Notes under the pieces: generated by a model | Databases searched by the model: none | What the model saw: only the letters and a program-made list of their open reading frames with translations | Told to the model about the DNA's origin: nothing | Assembly (NCBI GenBank): GCA_964058845.1 | Contig: CAXKVR010000285.1 | Span: 38,751 to 102,750 of the forward strand | Length of the DNA: 64,000 bases | Direction: 5' to 3' | Source of the DNA: Carex sylvatica | Taxonomy: Eukaryota; Streptophyta; Magnoliopsida; Poales; Cyperaceae | Program-made: the position numbers and the translations under genes | Part shown: positions 45,991-58,582 of the stretch, one piece after another | Layout: each line of letters begins with the position of its first letter | Numbering within the stretch: the first letter of the stretch is position 1

Positions 45991-46753
45991 CATATTGGCA
46001 TTAGTTACGCATTTTAATTTTGAGCTTTAGTAGATGGATATTAAGACATCGTTTCTAAATGGTGACATTAATGAAATAATCTATATGGTACAACTAGAAA
46101 ACTATGTGTCAAGAGACGCAAAGTCTATGGTGTGCAAATTTAAGAAATCCATCTATGAACTAAAGAAAATATCTCAACAATGGTATTGCAAAATCATAGT
46201 GAGATTATCTTGTTTGGTTTTGAGATAAATTTATTGAATGATTTTATATACCTTAAGTTCTGTGAGAGTGAGTTTGTATTTCTGATTTTATATGTGGATA
46301 TCATATTGCTTGTCAATATCGATATAAATATGTTGCTAGTCACTATGAACTTTCTGATAAAGAATTCAGAGATGAAAGATTCTAGTGATGCATCATTTAG
46401 CCAAGGGATTGAAATACTAATTAAGAAATGAGATCCAAAAGTATTATAAATTTATCCCAAGGTTCTCCTTAAGTATAACAAGCAAAACAGTAAATCAAAA
46501 AATAAATCTCAACAGCGAAATGAGACAAATCTAGTCTCAACAAGTGCCTCAAGTATTATTCAATTAATAGAACAATGCTAAAGTAAAGTAAAGTAAAGTA
46601 AAGAAAATAGTACATAATGGTGAATTAAAAATAGAACATATAGGAACAGACTCTATGTTAGAATATCCTCTTACTAAAGGATTGACACCGGCTAAATTTG
46701 AAGAGCATGTTGCTCATATAGGTGTAATCTCTATCGAGAATATTCATTTTTAG
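45218..46753 (+). pseudogene. Remnant Copia gag, reverse transcriptase and RNase H
   Basis: Gag N-terminal part lies at 45218-45421 (IVIVLGVMDLNLTFRE). A reverse-transcriptase piece is at 46034-46230 (MDIKTSFLNGDINE) with further decayed RT sequence to about 46430. The RNase H tail is at 46619-46753 (PLTKGLTPAKFEEHV). The protease, integrase and most of RT are deleted or unrecognisable. Confidence 0.85.
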
Positions 46754-47200
46754 TAGGAGTCTGTTATTTGTAATTTAATGTTCTATTTTTCATTGTAATT
46801 TTGGATATGTAACTTGTCATGTAACAAGTGTTATATATATTATAAAGTTTTGACATTCTGTTTCTTATTTATGTTTGAATATTCAGTTAATTTATGAAAT
46901 TTAGTTTCAAGAATTAAGTGGGAGACCAAGTTAGAAATAGGCATGTGAAGATCACAATTGCATGTAATTTCTATGCTACACATCCACATCATGATTCATG
47001 TCATTTAATTGTATTAGTGATGTGATTATTGAGGGTTTAGTTGCGAATAAATGCGACGAATACCGCTTTAGTTCTTTACTGGTATAGTTGATGGACTGAA
47101 TTGGTTTAGGAATATATAAGGAAGACAGTAAAGAAATGTGCGCACCTAAGAAACACAATGCATAATTAAAAAGTCATAACATATTGTTCAAGTGGGAGAT

Positions 47201-48078
47201 TGTTGAATTTATTGCCAACCTCGTTGGATTTAATGCCAACATTGAGCATATATGTAATATAATTATAGATTGTTTACTGTCATATATGGTTGTCAATTAA
47301 AGTGATCAAATAAGATAATAGACAATTAATATATTCATTATGATGTGGTCCATAAATGTGTAGAATAATTTAGGCAAATATCAAATCATTGATGGACTGA
47401 TTTAGAAATTTGCAATTCAGAAAAGTACCTTTTCAGAGGTTGGAAATCTGCCTTTATGGAGGGTTGTGCTGTCTGCACGGATATCAATGCAGTCGCACAG
47501 ATTTTGATGCATCAGCATGGTTTTTAATGCATGGCTCATTATACCTTTTTCAAATTGGCAGATAACCACAAATGTTATTATATATAAGGATTGGTCTCCA
47601 AGGCACAAGGTAACTAAGAAAAACACAGAACTGAACATATATTTTTCTCTTAAGAAAAATACAGTTCTGTGTGCCTTCTCTTCTTCTTTCACCATCAAAG
47701 AATAGAGAAGAGAAATCCATTATGAAATATGGAGATGATTTCTCAAGGGCCACACCTTGCTGTTTTGAAAGACTTATTCCTCGAACTGACGACAAAAGGC
47801 GAGAATGACTTCTTGCCATTGAAGACTTGTCTCGTGCTCACGGAGACGGCTTGCTCTGCTATGGCTTTGGTTATTCTATGACAAATGACATGGAATCAGG
47901 TATTATGTTCTGCACTTATGATTTATATTTTGGGTCTCTTTGGCATAGGACGGTCCTTAGGTTAAGGTGGAGAACTGTTTCTCCTTCTTCGGAATGTAAG
48001 TGTTTGACTCCTAGATGAGATGTAATTGTTTGATCTCTAGATAAAACGTAATTATTTGACCTTTATGATTCTCCAACA
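47201..48078 (+). repeat. Copia 3' LTR (878 bp)
   Basis: This is the partner of 42890-43767, ending GATTCTCCAACA just before the GCACA target duplication. Confidence 0.93.
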
Positions 48079-48770
48079 GCACAATCTCCGGGAACAGTAG
48101 TTTTACAAAATATCCTTATAGGACCATTTATTCCTTACATTCCCCTCTCAACTCTCTCTCTCATGTTACTCTCTTTATTTTTTAACTAAAAATAAGTATA
48201 CAGTACTCATTTGAACTGGGCGAGACGAAGCACCAAATAAATGTCTCAATGGTGTCTCAAAATTGTTATATTTCAGTATAAAATATTTTTAATGCAAACG
48301 AGATATACTCTCCGTCCAATACTCTTCATTTCTTATATTGCATATAACCGACATAAATCTTACTAATCGAAACAGACAAATGGTATTAGTTTATTTTGTT
48401 GAATGTTTGTAACATATTGACCCTTTTTACAGAATATAACCTTACAAAATAAATAAAAAATAAAATAACCATTCTAATAATTAGCTGATATTTCTACATA
48501 AAAGAGTCCTTAATTCCAATTAGTTCTTACATTTTTTTGTGGCCATAGAGGATCCCTGTAAAGCTGATGTCTCATACTGTTGATATATAGTTGAAACAGT
48601 CCTTGATAGCCACTTATTCTAAGATTTAAAAAAAAAAAGATATAGTTGAAACAGTGTGTAATTAAAACGGAAATGTTATTTTTGGCTATAGTTGAAGGCT
48701 TGAAGCACAGTCCAATTAACGACTTGTACTGTCCCGCCCTTAAAAGTCCCTTAAAAGTCTTTTTTCAATT
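48079..48770. repeat. Segmental duplication, copy B right part
   Basis: It continues the copy A order (AGTAGTTTTACAAAAT ... ATTCCTTACATTCCCCTCTC ... TATAGTTGAAACAGT). It includes an extra AT-rich insert near 48175-48320 relative to copy A. Confidence 0.7.
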
Positions 48771-49291
48771 TTGCTTCTTAATTTCGTCCAAAATCACAAA
48801 AACAGTTTAAAGGTTGTACCTGTTTACCAGTTCAATACGAACCATAGAAGGAAAAATCGGCCGTTTCGGACCGGAATCGACCGATCTGTAATAGAATGGG
48901 ATGGTACCGATCTGATTTCTGGCCGAGTTATGCGCTATTTGATTTTTTTCATCAAATTTCGGCCATAAGAATTTGATTTCAGTCAAATTTTAGCTGAAAT
49001 GATTTGATTTCAGTCAAATTTCATCCGAGTCGGTCGAATTCCAGTTAATTTCGGGAGAAATGGTCGATTCAAGTCAAATTTTGGCCGAAACAAATGTTTT
49101 TCTGAAATTCCACCCATTCCAGTTCCCAATATTTTATGTCCCAAAATTTTTCTAATAATTGTGACATGCTGGGCTTGAACCGAAGTCATTGAGGTGACAA
49201 GACCACTACATTAACTCAACTTTTTTGCTATAAAATGTAACAATTATATTTACATTGCTCTTGGTTTTGGGAGTAACCCCACATTGGGACC
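48771..49291. other. Sequence flanking the hAT element
   Basis: No gene is seen. GATTTCAGTCAAATTT-type motifs repeat three to four times at 48975-49085. It ends in TGCTGGGCTTGAACC, resembling the T-arm complement of a tRNA but without a tRNA. Confidence 0.4.
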
Positions 49292-49523
49292 TAGAGGGTT
49301 GCTCTCGGACCGGGTTCGGGCGGATCGGGCGTATCCGGGGTCGGGTATGGGTTTAGGTCGGGTACGGGTATGTCGGGTATACGGGTATCTCGGATCGGGT
49401 ATACACGGGTATATTTTTCAAAATCCGTATCCTACCCGAGTTATACCCGTGCCCATGGTACCCGGCACGGGTAGGGCGGTCCGGGTATGGTACCCGGTCC
49501 GGGTCGGGTACCCGGTCCGGTCC

Positions 49524-49737
49524 GGTTTTTTTTTTGTTTTGTTTTTTTTCTGGATTTTTTGTCTGTTTTTTTTTTTGGTTTTTTTTGTTCTTTTTTTTTC
49601 GGTTTTTTTTTATGTTTTTTTTTATGTTTTTTTTTATGTTATTTTTTTTTGGTTTTTTTTTATGTTTTTTTTTTATGTTTTTTTTTTATGTTTTTTTTTT
49701 CTTTTTTTTTTACGGTATTTTTTTACGGTGTTGTACG
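49524..49737. repeat. T-rich low-complexity array
   Basis: Poly-T runs are separated at near-regular intervals by ATG, GG or C. It generates long phenylalanine-rich open frames on the plus strand that are artefacts. Confidence 0.85.
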
Positions 49738-50326
49738 AATATTATTACGTGTTTATAATTCGACTTTTAAAATCAAAATAGTTAAATATCAAATAGTGTA
49801 TATAAATAAATAAAATTTGTAACTTATATATAAAAAATATTCATGCGAAAATTTGTATATTTATTCGGCTAAATACAAATGTATTTATTTATTTCTTTAC
49901 ACCAGTCATTTTATTTTATTTTCAAATTTTCATTCTAATTATATAGTTTCATAATTTATTTATATCTATAATATATTTTATAAACGTTCATTTATTTTTA
50001 ATAAGTTACATAAAATATAAATAAAAAATATAATTAAATCTTTTACTTTAAAAGAATAAAATAAAAATAAAAATTTTCTTAAATCAATTACTTATGAATA
50101 ATTTTAAAATAATAGATTAAAAAATAAAAGTTACCCTCCTCCTTAATTCCGGGCTTGGGACCGGCTATGTAAAATAACATAGGCGGAGTTCTAACTTTTT
50201 TTTTTGTTAGTAATTCTTCTTTAAAATAGATAACTTAAAAACTAATTGAAATGTTTAGAAATTTATAATTTAAAAAATAACCATAAAGATTAAAAGAGGT
50301 TAGAAATTTATACCGACACTACCTAT

Positions 50327-52570
50327 TTAGTAGTTTGGATTCATATACCATTGTTCGCTCTCTTCGGCACCGTCAGAATCTGAATTAGCCTCACGTGGCG
50401 CCTCAGTACCGCTTTCTTCAGTGTCGGCTTCAGATGATGATGGTTGTTGAGGCACATGTTGCGTACGCTCTTCAGCAGCAATCCAATCCTTCAAGCACAC
50501 AAGTCTCTCAAAAACATGTGCACCCAACTTACTTCGTTTATCGGAGAGGATCCTGTTCGCCGAACTGAAACAACTTTCAGAAGGGACGGTTGATACGGGC
50601 ACAGCAAATACATCGCGGGCCATCATAGCCAGCGTTGGCAAGGAACTTTGATGCCTCCTCCACCATGCCATCACGTCAAGTCCTTCTTCACTTTCATTGA
50701 TCATCGATATATAGCCCAATAACTCGTTTGCGGATGTGTGCGGTTGGCTCTCCGACTGAAAATCTGCTAATAATCCACCACTGCTAGTGCTCCTAGTAGT
50801 GGAACTATTTAACAATTAAAAAAATTAGTGGACAAATAATGTAGATATTATAAATAATAAAGATTGAAAACACATGTATATTTATATTCATACCTAGTGG
50901 CGGGACGGGACGAAGCTGGGTTTCGGTTGTCACTCATTCTTGAGTGGTATATGTTAAACATCTCATCGAACTTCGAATTCACGTAAGCCTCCACCGCGGT
51001 TGAGTCTAAATGTAAATTCTGTTTGTACCTCTCAACTACTTTGATCGTGTAAAACTTCTTGTATGCCGGGTGGAGGCAGTTTGCGACAATGGCTAGGAGA
51101 GGTACATCTTCCCAATATTTTAGGAATTTTTGTTTCATGGCATCTACAATTGGCGTGAGAGATGCATCATAGATTTCAGATTGTTCTAATTAGCAATACA
51201 TCTTGGAGATTTCATAGAGATGTCTCAGCAACTCAAACGACGTCGGTGAGTACGAGCATGATAGTTCAACTGTTGCAGTAAAAAAGATTCCAAGGAATTT
51301 GCTAAGCCTTTGCAGTTTATCCCATTCTTCGTCAATGAGTTCGAATTGCAATGCCTCGGGGTTGGAGCTTCTCAAAAACTCACCTATGACAGCTTTGTAG
51401 GGAAGGCATCGGTTCAACAACCTATATGTTGAGTTCCAACGGGTATCTATATCCCAAGGTACCTTCAACTTGCTCAATCTATAGGTGACGCATAATGCAG
51501 CAAACTGTTGTTTTCTTTTCTTGGTTTGAAACAATGTGGTTGAGGGCATTCTTAAATTTAATTATCAATAGTTTTACGGCTTCTGTTTTTAGACCCGCCT
51601 TCACGACGAGGTTAAGAACGTGGCAAGCACACTTTTGGTGAAACATTTCACCATTCATGATCGGGTTTAGTGACCGTTTAAAAATCTCAATGGAAGCAAT
51701 GTTGTTGCTAGCATTATCGAAGGATATAGAAAAAACCTTGTTACCCAAATTTCTCTTAAGGTTATATTCTTCTAAAACCTCAATAATAGATTTGAAAATT
51801 ACAGTTGCAGTGTGGGGGGAATCCAAAACTCGAAAACTTAATATTCTTTTTTGTAATACCCAATGATCATCGATCCAATGGCCGGTAATACAAGAGTACC
51901 CAAGGCCATGTTTACCGGCAGTCCATATGTCGGAGGTAATTGACACCTTATTGTTTTGGTATGCAAATAGAGCTTTAAGGTCATTTTTGGTGGAGGTAAA
52001 CTGGTTTTTTATCTCACTAACCATCTTTCTATGATGGATCCTCTTGTACATTGGTTGACCTAACCCCCGAATGCATAACCGGGCAAAACTCGTGCAACCA
52101 CCCATACTTATTGGTTGTTCTTTATGGGTAATGTATCGGGCTAATTCACTAAGCATTTTTGATTCATCGAATTTTGGATTTGTTCTGGTACCATCCGCGT
52201 TTATAAGGGTTTGGATTTGTCCCGGTTCAGAATTTTCAGATGGAAACTCACCCTTTTTTTCGTGCGACTCGGCATGTCTCTTAAAATTACTCAAACCACT
52301 ACTTTGTTTATACTCAAAAGTTTTTCGGCAAGTTTTTACCTTACATTGTCCAAAAGCCATAATGTTGTTACTCCCTCTGGTAATTTTGTAAAATTTCGCC
52401 CACGGTTGATTGTATTCGGGGGGAGGTCTTTTAGTCTTCTTTCCTGCTGGTTTTTGCGGCAGATCACTTGTCGAAGGAGGGACAACTTCTTCTTGAATTT
52501 CAGGTTCACCTGTCGAAGGTGTACCTCCTACAGGAGCAGTGTCAGTGAATTGACTCGATGCTACAGAAGA
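50327..52570 (-). pseudogene. hAT transposase, broken (C-terminal and central parts)
   Basis: On the minus strand: a BED-type zinc finger (C..C with HAESH near 52260-52330), the RNase H-like catalytic core (DIWTAGKHGLGY, DNASNN, KCACHVLNLVV), then WDIDTRWNSTY and the C-terminal dimerisation region (SVPSESCFSSANRILSDKR-like, at 50500-50600). It ends at 50327. A clean GT-AG intron lies at 50815-50893. Breaks: a frameshift near 51510-51545, an in-frame TAA near 51190, and loss of contiguity at 52571 where the Gypsy element is inserted. Confidence 0.88.
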
Positions 52571-55119
52571 TGTCACACCCCGCGGCCCCACGAGGCGCGA
52601 CAGGTGCTTCCTGCCGTAGACATACGGTTGCCCGTATGCCTACAAGGCAATTACGATATAATAGAAAATGAAACAAATAACACAAACAACCAAATAAAAC
52701 AAGCAAAAAGTCCACAAATCCCAGCTGGTCAGGTAATATCATACAAATCCGTATCTCGATGGATACGCATCACAGGATGACATAGAGAATATATATACAC
52801 AATCAAAACATAAATATATACATAATCTCTAATGTCAAAATACCAGACAACTAAGTAGCGGTGAAACCAGGCCTACCGACCTCGTGTCTCTCTCGGATCC
52901 ACCGAACCGGTACCTGAAAAATTAACCCAAAAGAGGGGGTGAGAATTGAATTCTCAGTGCGATAAATTACCACAAATCGTTCCTGGACTTGCAATCACAG
53001 ATTATATTCAAAAAGTAAACACAAATAAAGTTCAAATCAGTTTATAATCATATATAAACATGACTGCACAAACCCGACAACATTTATCCAAATGAAATCA
53101 CAATTCAGGAATTGCCAAGATGAAATTCAAGCACACAATATTTGGTTTAACTCGATTTCAGAATATCTGGTAGTAACTACAGATGTTCCACCAAACTGGA
53201 CCCCAATTCGTTCCCACTCATCTGTAGGGTTACAGACACCTACAGACGGCTGCGCCAGGTAAAACCTTTTCTCATGACACTCATCTGCAGTTACAGGCTT
53301 AACTGTTTAATTAAAAATCTGGTTCCAATTTTTATCCGGAAAATCCATATAAATCCAATTGACCATCCAAACGCATTACCCCCTGGGTAATGCCATCCGA
53401 TACACAGTCACCCATAACCAAAATCATAATACAAAGTCACTTACCCCTCATCCCAACCGGTACTGGGAACTGCCGAGGGCCAGACGATCTAAAGCTTTAG
53501 AACACTGAGCGTCAAAGTCCATGCATTAGACTTTGACAAATTCGGATTCACCCCCTGGGTGACGTCATCACGGTGGATGACAATAATACCATATCCACCA
53601 ACCGATGGTGATATAAAGCACGGTGACTTTAATTCCAAAATCAGATCATTCAGATCAACACAAATAATAACCGTACCAGCATGCAAATCAATCAGATAAA
53701 ACAATTCGAGTTTCACTTTATTTGGGCAATGCAATGCATATGAATCGAAACACAGTTTAATTTCTGAATATAAAATATCAGACAAGTCCAGAAACCCCGC
53801 ACCTGAGTAATAGCGTACTCGACTAAGGCTCAGGCGTCTCGAACGACCCAGAAATCCTTTGCCTCGTATGATTACCACCTATTGCATACATGTTAAATTC
53901 GATTAACGCGTTCGATTAATATCTGATAATTAACACCATTACCAAACCCTAATTCGAATTCCAATTCAATCGGTAGTTTTGAATAAACAACATGAATCGA
54001 TATGTTTTACGAAGTTATAACTCAATTAATTCCCGAATTTCACACACACCAAATATCACAATTCATTTCCATTACGACCCAACCCCAAAACCTTAGTTCA
54101 ATTCCAAATTCCACAAGCAAATCAATCCGATTATCGAGTTATAACGTTTCAAATCAAATTCGAATTCGAATTTCACCCAAAAATATAACAAATCAAATAA
54201 AATTAGGGTTTCCAAGAGAAAAGGAAGACAAATCATATCAACTATCACAAATTGACCACTAATCGAGCTAGAACTCGATTACGAAACCCTAATTACAAAT
54301 TTCAACCGAAATCACGACAAATCGAATAAATTAGGTTTTCAAAAGAGAGATGAAGAAATACCAAATTGAAGCTTTAGAATCGATCAAGGATCATCAATTC
54401 AACTCGAATCTCGATTTTCCGACAAGTTCGATCAGTTTCCGCGCTCGATTTCTCTCTCTCTCTCTTTCCCTTTTGGTTCGGCTCTAAACCTAGCTCTCAC
54501 GAAATTTTATTTCAATCTTCGGTGGAAATGAAAGAAGCAGGAAGCAAATTTTGATTAATAATTGGAATTTTGCACATATAACCCTCCAACTTTTTAATAT
54601 TACCAAACTTTAAAATGTTTGTTACAAATAGGCCCTTATATAAAATTTTATTTATTAAAAAGAGGAAGAGAAAGATTATTTGATCCATTTTGCTCATAAG
54701 TCCCTCAAAAATAGCAAAAATAGCAAAAATACACCCCAGTGCGGATCACTCATCCGCACTGCGGATCCGTCCAGCCGCATTCACTGCGCAGATAAAAATC
54801 CGAGGCTAGTGCGGACGCACTGAGTTTAGTGCGGATGATCCCATCCACATTCGGTACTTAGCGAAAATTCGGCAACTTCAGAAGAGTACAGAACTCACCC
54901 GCAGTGCGGCCGACCCATCCGCACTACCATCTGCACCCAGAGAGAATTGCAGAAGTTAATTAAGGAACTTGTCCCAGTGCGGGTGAAGCCACCCGCAGTG
55001 CGGGTCATCCATCCGCACTGGACCGTTTTTCTATATTTATAATTCGATTCTTGACGCCTTAATTCAATCAGTCAGTATAAAATATTTATTATTTTATTAT
55101 AAAATTCATAATGTCACAT
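52571..55119 (-). repeat. Gypsy 3' LTR (2549 bp)
   Basis: Starts TGTCACACCCCGCGGCCCC on the plus strand and ends ATAATGTCACA. It contains a cluster of GC-rich hairpins at 54736-55024. A 129-codon open frame (53489-53878) is present in both LTRs but matches no known family. Confidence 0.96.
54736..55024. promoter_or_regulatory. Cluster of GC-rich inverted motifs in the Gypsy LTR (left copy)
   Basis: AGTGCGGAT..ATCCGCACT-type arms occur about five times in 290 bp, e.g. CAGTGCGGATCACTCATCC paired with its inverse. The right LTR has the same cluster at 62235-62523, which is about 95-385 bp from the start of the 5' LTR, in U3. The regulatory role is inferred from position only. Confidence 0.5.
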
Positions 55120-55483
55120 TTCTCCCCCCCTTAAAATGAAGTTCAGTCCGCTGAACTTGATTTCGTACCTTAATTGTCGAATAACTCCGGATACTTTTCT
55201 CGGATGCTCTCTTCGAGCTCCCACGTCGCTTCCTTATCGGAATGGCGTCCCCATTTACCAACACGAGCCGGATCACTTTGCTTCGTAGCCGTTGCTCTTT
55301 TCGGTCCAATATCTGCATTGGTTCTTCTTGATATGTCAGATCATCTTGTACGTATAAACCCGAGTGATCAATACAATGCGACGGATCTCGCACATATTTG
55401 CGTAACTGTGATACATGGAATACAGGATGAACCCGGTCCAGCGCTGGTGGTAACGCAAGCTCTTATGCAACCGGTCCAACTCG

Positions 55484-58400
55484 TCATAAAATCTGGAATG
55501 GCCCAATATATCGGGGACTTAGCTTGCCCGAAACACCAAATCGATGCACGCCTCTGACAGGCGAAACTCGAAGCCATACGTGATCACTTTCTTGAAATTC
55601 CAACGGTCTTCGGTGAATATCCGCATATTTCTTTTGCCTTTCTTGAGCCGACTTGAGCCGACTCAGAACCATCTTCGTTTTCTCAGCAATTTCTTCTAAC
55701 ATTTGCGGCCCTGTAGGTGGATAGGTACCCGCTGGTCCCCACCACAGTGGAGTACGGCACTGCTGCCCTGTCAGCGCCTCTTGCGGTGACATACCAATGC
55801 TTGAATAATAACTGTTGTTATACGCAAACTCCACCAGATACAAATGATCAACCCACGAACCTTGTAAACTTAGCGCGTAGGAGCGCAACATGTCTTCCAG
55901 CGTCTGAATGGTGCGCTCAGACTGACCGTCAGTCTGCGGATGGTGCGCGGTGCTAAATCTCAACTTGGTACCCATTGTTTCTTGAAAACTCTCCCAGAAA
56001 TGAGAAGTGAACCGAGGATCTCGGTCAGAAATAATATTACGCGAGCAACCATGGTACTTAAACTGATATTTCAAGAACAATTCCGCCAATTCTTGCCCAG
56101 ATGTCTCAATTCGAAGTGGAATGAAATGCGCTATCTTCGTTAATCGATCCACAATCATCCAAACTGTATTATACCTTCCGACAGTTCTCGGAAATCCACT
56201 TACGAAATCCATTGTGATTGATTCAAATTTCCTTGTAGGTATTTCCAGCGGTCTTAGCAATCCTGCTTTTCTCTGCCGATCCGCTTTAACTTGCTGACAT
56301 ATTTGACACTTTTCAACGTACCTTTGTACTTCCTTTTTCATCTTTGGCCACCAAAAATACTTCTTTAAATCTTGATACATTTTTACCTCTCCCGGATGGA
56401 TAGCGTATCCCGAATTGTGCGCCTCTGACAAAATCAGATCTTTCAACTCCGAATTACTTGGTACACAAATGCGGTCGTGAAACCGCAAGATGCCATCTCC
56501 TTGAACTTGAAACGGTGAATCTGCGTTTGATTCATAGTGCAGTTTGAATTTCTGACATTTCGGATCATTCTGTTGCGCTGCACGAATCTGCTCGTGTAAT
56601 TCCGATCGGATTTCAACCGCTGCTAGCACAACCGACGCAATTGCAGTTGCGCTAGTCCCAACCTCACTTCTATTACATTTAGATGCAACTTCCAACGCTA
56701 ATTCGCGTGACGCGCCAACATGTATTTCCATTCTGCGCATTTCCTCGAGAAGATGCGTTTCACTTGTAATCACCGACGCCAAGTTTACCTGACTCTTTCT
56801 ACTCAACGCATCTGCTACACTATTCGCTTTTCCTGTATGATACCGGATATCCAAATCATAGTCTTTCATTAATTCTAACCACCGCCTTTGTCTCAAATTT
56901 AACTCCTTTTGCGTGAAGATGTATTTCAGACTTTGATGATCAGTATAGAATCGGCATTTCACGCCATACAAGTAATGCCGCCAAATCTTCAGCGCAAATA
57001 TCACCGCCGCTAACTCCACATCATGCGTCGGGTAGTTTTGCTCGTGCGGTCGCAATTGCCGAGATGCGTAGGCAATTACATGATCATCTTGCATCAATAC
57101 GCAACCCAAACCCGATCGAGATGCATCGGTGTAAACCGTGTACTCTTTATCAGCAGTCGGCATAGCAAGGACTGGCGCGGATACCAGCCGACTCTTCAAT
57201 TCCTCAAAACTTTTATCTTGCGCGGTACCCCAATCAAATTTCACACCTTTGTGCAACAATTTTGTAAGTGGCGCAGCTAACCGCGAAAACCCGAGTACAA
57301 ATCTCCTGTAGTACCCGGCTAACCCCAGAAAGCTGCGAATTTCAGTAACTGTCTCCGGCCTTTTCCAATCTGTCACAGCCCGAATCTTTTCGGGATCCAC
57401 CGCTAACCCTTTTCCAGAAACCACATGCCCCAAAAATGTAACTTCATCCAACCAAAATTCACATTTCGACAACTTTGCGAATAACTGATGTTCGCGCAAT
57501 CTTTGCAATACAATTCTAAGATGTACCTCATGTTCTTCTCGCGAGCGCGAATACACCAGTATATCATCAATGAACACCACAACTGTAGAATCCAACAGAT
57601 CGTGAAACACACGGTGCATCAAGTCCATGAACGCTGCCGGTGCGTTCGTCAGCCCAAACGGCATAACCAGGTATTCATAATGCCCGTACCTTGTACGGAA
57701 CGCTGTCTTATACACATCGTTTGACCGTATTCTCAACTGGTGATACCCTGTTCTCAGATCAATCTTTGAATATATTGAGGATCCCTGCAACTGATCAAAC
57801 AGATCGTCAATTCGAGGTAACGGATATTTATTTTTCACGGTTACCTTGTTCAGCTCGCGGTAATCAATGCATAACCGCAATGTTCCATCTTTCTTCTTGA
57901 CAAATAATACTGGCGCGCCCCATGGCGACGTGCTAGGTCTGATAAATCCACTCTCCAACATATCTTCCAACTGCGCCTTGAGTTCTTTCAGTTCTGCCGG
58001 TGCCATTCGATACGGCGCTATTGAAATCGGTGTTGTGCCCGGTACCAGTTCGATACCGAACTCCACTTCTCGCTCAGGTGGCAACCCTACAATCTCTTCC
58101 GGAAATACATCCACAAATTCTGAAACCACCGGAATAGTGCTGATTTCTGGAACTGCCACAGGCGCATAAACCACAGCCGCCAAGTAAGCATCACACCCTG
58201 ATTCTAACAAATGTTTCATCTCTACAGCCGAAATACACGGTGTTAGTTTTCCAATTTCTCTACAATTGAGTAGGCAAGACATATCTCTTGAATTCGCAAA
58301 ATGGATCCGACGATGCGGACAATCAATAGTAGCAGCGTGTCTCGTCAACCAATCCATACCCAATAACACATCGTAACCGGTAATCTCCATCACCAACAAG

Positions 58401-58582
58401 TCCGCCTCGAACTCCCTCCCATCTATCTTAATCTTTCGGTTTCGGCATAAGGTAATTTCTTGATCAGTTGAACCAAACGGGGTTTGAACATTTAAAACTT
58501 GATTACACGTCTCAATTGGCCAACCCCCTTTTTCTACCAATTCTCTCGACACAATAGAATGGCTGCACCCCGTATCAATCAA
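55484..58582 (-). CDS. pol: Gypsy Pol: protease, reverse transcriptase, RNase H, integrase
   Basis: 1032 codons open. The protease active-site DTGCSHS lies at the start. Reverse transcriptase follows ([30 protein letters not shown], catalytic FIDD), then RNase H ([10 protein letters not shown]). The integrase has a CQICQ zinc-binding part, MDFVSGFP and [12 protein letters not shown] from the DDE core. The order PR-RT-RH-IN identifies Ty3/Gypsy (Metaviridae). The frame is -1 relative to Gag and is open further upstream, so a true start is not marked. Just beyond 55484 an in-frame TGA then a TAA interrupt the integrase C-terminus, and a 1-base shift breaks the chromodomain-like tail around 55210-55290. 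Confidence 0.94.
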   Translation of the reverse strand: MIDTGCSHSIVSRELVEKGGWPIETCNQVLNVQTPFGSTDQEITLCRNRKIKIDGREFEADLLVMEITGYDVLLGMDWLTRHAATIDCPHRRIHFANSRDMSCLLNCREIGKLTPCISAVEMKHLLESGCDAYLAAVVYAPVAVPEISTIPVVSEFVDVFPEEIVGLPPEREVEFGIELVPGTTPISIAPYRMAPAELKELKAQLEDMLESGFIRPSTSPWGAPVLFVKKKDGTLRLCIDYRELNKVTVKNKYPLPRIDDLFDQLQGSSIYSKIDLRTGYHQLRIRSNDVYKTAFRTRYGHYEYLVMPFGLTNAPAAFMDLMHRVFHDLLDSTVVVFIDDILVYSRSREEHEVHLRIVLQRLREHQLFAKLSKCEFWLDEVTFLGHVVSGKGLAVDPEKIRAVTDWKRPETVTEIRSFLGLAGYYRRFVLGFSRLAAPLTKLLHKGVKFDWGTAQDKSFEELKSRLVSAPVLAMPTADKEYTVYTDASRSGLGCVLMQDDHVIAYASRQLRPHEQNYPTHDVELAAVIFALKIWRHYLYGVKCRFYTDHQSLKYIFTQKELNLRQRRWLELMKDYDLDIRYHTGKANSVADALSRKSQVNLASVITSETHLLEEMRRMEIHVGASRELALEVASKCNRSEVGTSATAIASVVLAAVEIRSELHEQIRAAQQNDPKCQKFKLHYESNADSPFQVQGDGILRFHDRICVPSNSELKDLILSEAHNSGYAIHPGEVKMYQDLKKYFWWPKMKKEVQRYVEKCQICQQVKADRQRKAGLLRPLEIPTRKFESITMDFVSGFPRTVGRYNTVWMIVDRLTKIAHFIPLRIETSGQELAELFLKYQFKYHGCSRNIISDRDPRFTSHFWESFQETMGTKLRFSTAHHPQTDGQSERTIQTLEDMLRSYALSLQGSWVDHLYLVEFAYNNSYYSSIGMSPQEALTGQQCRTPLWWGPAGTYPPTGPQMLEEIAEKTKMVLSRLKSAQERQKKYADIHRRPLEFQESDHVWLRVSPVRGVHRFGVSGKLSPRYIGPFQIL

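Larger units (their letters stand above)
42890..48078 (+). mobile_element. Copia LTR retrotransposon, 5189 bp, degenerate
   Basis: Two 878-bp LTRs (42890-43767 and 47201-48078) begin TGTTG and end CCAACA. The 5-bp target duplication GCACA is perfect (42885-42889, 48079-48083). The primer-binding site TGGTATCAGAGCC is at 43770-43782 and a purine-rich AGTGGGAGAT precedes the right LTR. LTRs differ at about 6% over the first 350 bp by eye. Only scraps of gag and pol remain. Confidence 0.95.

Noticed and set aside
49165..49215. tRNA-like motif GGGCTTGAACC
   Set aside because: Only the T-arm complement is present. No acceptor or anticodon stem can be formed.
49284..49813. Long overlapping open frames rich in phenylalanine on the plus strand
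   Set aside because: They are products of a poly-T array next to GGGTA-rich hAT subterminal sequence, open in three frames at once, with no protein family features.
51657..52780. Plus-strand frames of 69-189 codons
   Set aside because: They are antisense to the hAT transposase and, for the longest, run across the Gypsy LTR boundary.
53489..53878. 129-codon open frame in the Gypsy LTR, also at 60988-61377
   Set aside because: It is conserved only because the two LTRs are near-identical. No domain is recognised and its position within a non-coding LTR argues against a gene.
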